Positions 29,172-30,067 of a stretch of 30,067 bases of DNA are shown here, one piece after another (position 1 is the stretch's first letter; each line of letters begins with the position of its first letter). A program made the translations under genes and the position numbers. Source of the DNA: a virus; the IMG/VR virus record IMGVR_UViG_3300044625_000877, positions 1 through 30,067 of that record. The stretch is one strand, 5' to 3'. The notes beneath the pieces were generated by a model. The model did no database searches and had not been told where the DNA came from. It saw only the letters and a list, made by a program, of their open reading frames with translations.

Positions 29172-29522
29172 TTAATAATTGATTAAAATACCTTTTGTTT
29201 GTGTTTCTTTTAGAGCATCAATAACATCTGGATTATTGTCATAATGTTTTGTTATTTGTAACTCTTTTATCTTTTCAATTTTACTCTCGTTTGAGCCAAC
29301 GGTGTAAACTCTACTCACGTTCAAACCAATTTCTTTTGCTAATGTTTCAACTGGTTTTCTGTTGCGTTCATTACGTGCTGAAATGATGAACACGTTGTAT
29401 CCTTCTGTCATTGCACGTTTAATCAATGCGCGACCTTGCATTGTGTTTAACACACCATCGAAGTCAAATGAAATGCGTTCGTGACCATTCAAATGACGTT
29501 TAACACGTTGTACGTAATTCAT
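29172..29522 (-). CDS. HAD-superfamily phosphatase-like protein, 116 aa
   Basis: All HAD motifs are visible: SFDFDGVLNT (Asp20, Asp22), VFIISARN (Ser48), the Lys in SKIEKIKEL (K81/K84), and HYDNNPDVIDAL (Asp95, Asp99). The cap domain is minimal, so the active site is open, as in the small phage HAD hydrolases that act on nucleotides or other small phosphates. The substrate cannot be told. The ATG overlaps the MPIP-type gene stop by TAATG (29520-29524). Confidence 0.85.
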   Translation of the reverse strand: MNYVQRVKRHLNGHERISFDFDGVLNTMQGRALIKRAMTEGYNVFIISARNERNRKPVETLAKEIGLNVSRVYTVGSNESKIEKIKELQITKHYDNNPDVIDALKETQTKGILINY

Positions 29523-29662
29523 TATTTAAATTCATCATAAGACATTCGACATACTGCAAAGCGTTGTGGTGATTCGTAATCTTTAATCATCACTTCATCA
29601 GACATACAACGTTGCAAGAAATCTTCTTTCTTTTCGTTTGGTTGTGGTGTTGGTATTGGCAT
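29522..29662 (-). CDS. MPIP-type small conserved phage protein, 46 aa
   Basis: ATG at 29660-29662 opens a 46-residue protein MPIPTPQPNEKKEDFLQRCM with DEVMIKDY and QRFAVC. This 'MPIPKP..GE...F..RCM.D..M..E.....QR.AVC' pattern recurs as a small protein or as a domain next to prohead proteases in many phages. The function is unknown; two invariant-type cysteines are kept. It ends at 29522-29524 by TAATG overlap with the HAD gene. Confidence 0.75.
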   Translation of the reverse strand: MPIPTPQPNEKKEDFLQRCMSDEVMIKDYESPQRFAVCRMSYDEFK

Positions 29663-29675
29663 ATTTTTATTTTTT

Positions 29676-29906
29676 TTACGATCCACAATACAAGCAATCG
29701 TCGCCAGTATCGTTCAAGATTCGTTCGATTTCTTCATTGATTTGTTGTTCATTCCACGTTGGGTGAAATGCTTTGATTTGTGAACGCAAAAATGCGTTGT
29801 TGTTGTCGCTCATAATTTGTTTATTTTTTTTTAATATAACATTCCACTCCCATTTATCTTTTGGCGCATTCCATAATTCTTCAAACATCGAATCTAATAT
29901 GCTCAT
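29676..29906 (-). CDS. Hypothetical protein, 76 aa (possibly two small proteins joined)
   Basis: ATG 29904-29906 overlaps the stop of the junction-crossing gene (ATGA). The N-terminal half (MFEELWNAPKDKWEWNVILK) resembles a small phage peptide of the 'LFKELWExPKDKxxW' type. A second ATG at residue 32 (MSDNNNAFLRSQIKAFHPTW) follows codons AAA AAA AAT AAA CAA ATT, which look like the usual A-rich leader of this genome. It may be a read-through fusion of two small genes, or the second start may be used independently. The end has CLYC. Confidence 0.7.
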   Translation of the reverse strand: MSILDSMFEELWNAPKDKWEWNVILKKNKQIMSDNNNAFLRSQIKAFHPTWNEQQINEEIERILNDTGDDCLYCGS

Positions 29907-30067
29907 ATGATTAGTTTATGTGTGTTGATATCGTGTTGTTCAAATAGATTTCTAATGTGTTCAAATACGTCTTCGATTCCTTGCTGATAATCTGAATTCT
30001 GATTTGTGTTGTATTTTGTAAATGTGCGATAAGAATTCGTTTGCAGTTCCCAAAGCATCATTGCCAT
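29903..30067 (-). CDS. Small conserved phage protein, 3' part (repeat copy)
   Basis: This is the C-terminal part of the 80-aa protein whose 5' part lies at 1-236. The frame ends at TGA 29903-29905 after TKYNTNQNYQQGIEDVFEH-type sequence and INTHKLII. It is cut at the right edge of the window. At 30036 the T gives Asn37 where the left copy has Ser37. The stop overlaps the next start (29906) by ATGA. Confidence 0.85.
   Translation of the reverse strand: MAMMLWELQTNSYRTFTKYNTNQNSDYQQGIEDVFEHIRNLFEQHDINTHKLII
29910..30067. repeat. Terminal direct repeat, right copy
   Basis: This segment repeats bases 1-158 with one mismatch (T30036 against C127). The mismatch creates GAATTC in this copy. Confidence 0.95.

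Noticed and set aside
1-30067. Integrase, CI-type repressor, CRISPR array, toxin-antitoxin or restriction genes
   Set aside because: None could be found in any reading frame or as repeat arrays, so no lysogeny or defence system is claimed.

Overview
The window is the complete genome of a small tailed phage, with the first 158 bases repeated at the end (1-158 = 29910-30067, one mismatch). The unit genome is therefore about 29,909 bp and closes into a circle or is circularly permuted. The host is most likely a Bacteroidetes bacterium. The DNA is AT-rich, the best promoter matches the Bacteroidetes pattern (TTTG, about 18 bp, TAnnTTTG), genes are preceded by A-rich leaders instead of Shine-Dalgarno sites, and many proteins belong to families I recognise from Flavobacterium/Bacteroides-type siphoviruses. 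I see no integrase, recombinase or CI-type lysogeny module, no DNA polymerase, no tRNA and no CRISPR.

On the circle there are only two transcription units, both leaving one control region at 3045-3170. The rightward unit (3171-10897) carries small unknown genes, an SSB-like protein (4757-5320), a Cro-like HTH protein, a DnaA domain IV-like initiator (5857-6387), replication-associated proteins, a small protein ending in the beta-clamp motif QLSLF, the large terminase (7802-9106), and a tail of small genes. It ends at a strong intrinsic terminator at 10921-10945 that sits inside the last gene of the opposite unit.

The leftward unit starts at 3044 and crosses the contig junction (1/29909). It carries a VRR-NUC nuclease, a sigma-70-like factor, a zinc-binding protein, a gene-free element (1338-1713), small genes, a HAD-type phosphatase, a tail chaperone with an apparent -1 frameshift, tail, fibre and tail-tip genes, the tape measure, a prohead protease, a scaffold-like protein, the major capsid protein, a tail-tube-like protein, the portal, and a lysis/end cluster (endolysin-like, membrane and holin-like proteins, metallophosphoesterase, overlapping spanin-like pair) ending at 10860. 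Most neighbours overlap by 1-4 bases (ATGA or TAATG), as in a translationally coupled operon.

The most unusual part is the only large non-coding block, 1338-1713. It holds a promoter-like -7 box, a nested set of long-range inverted repeats that would fold an RNA of about 210 nt, and directly behind it a 56-bp homopurine mirror repeat with near-perfect symmetry (an H-DNA/triplex-type sequence), followed by AT-rich inverted repeats. It could be a phage non-coding RNA with an unusual end, a replication origin, or a packaging site. Other points to check are the T9 slippery site that opens a 91-codon extension of the tail chaperone, the mutually overlapping divergent promoters with phased A-tracts, the overlapping spanin-like pair, and the separation of the terminase from the capsid genes.
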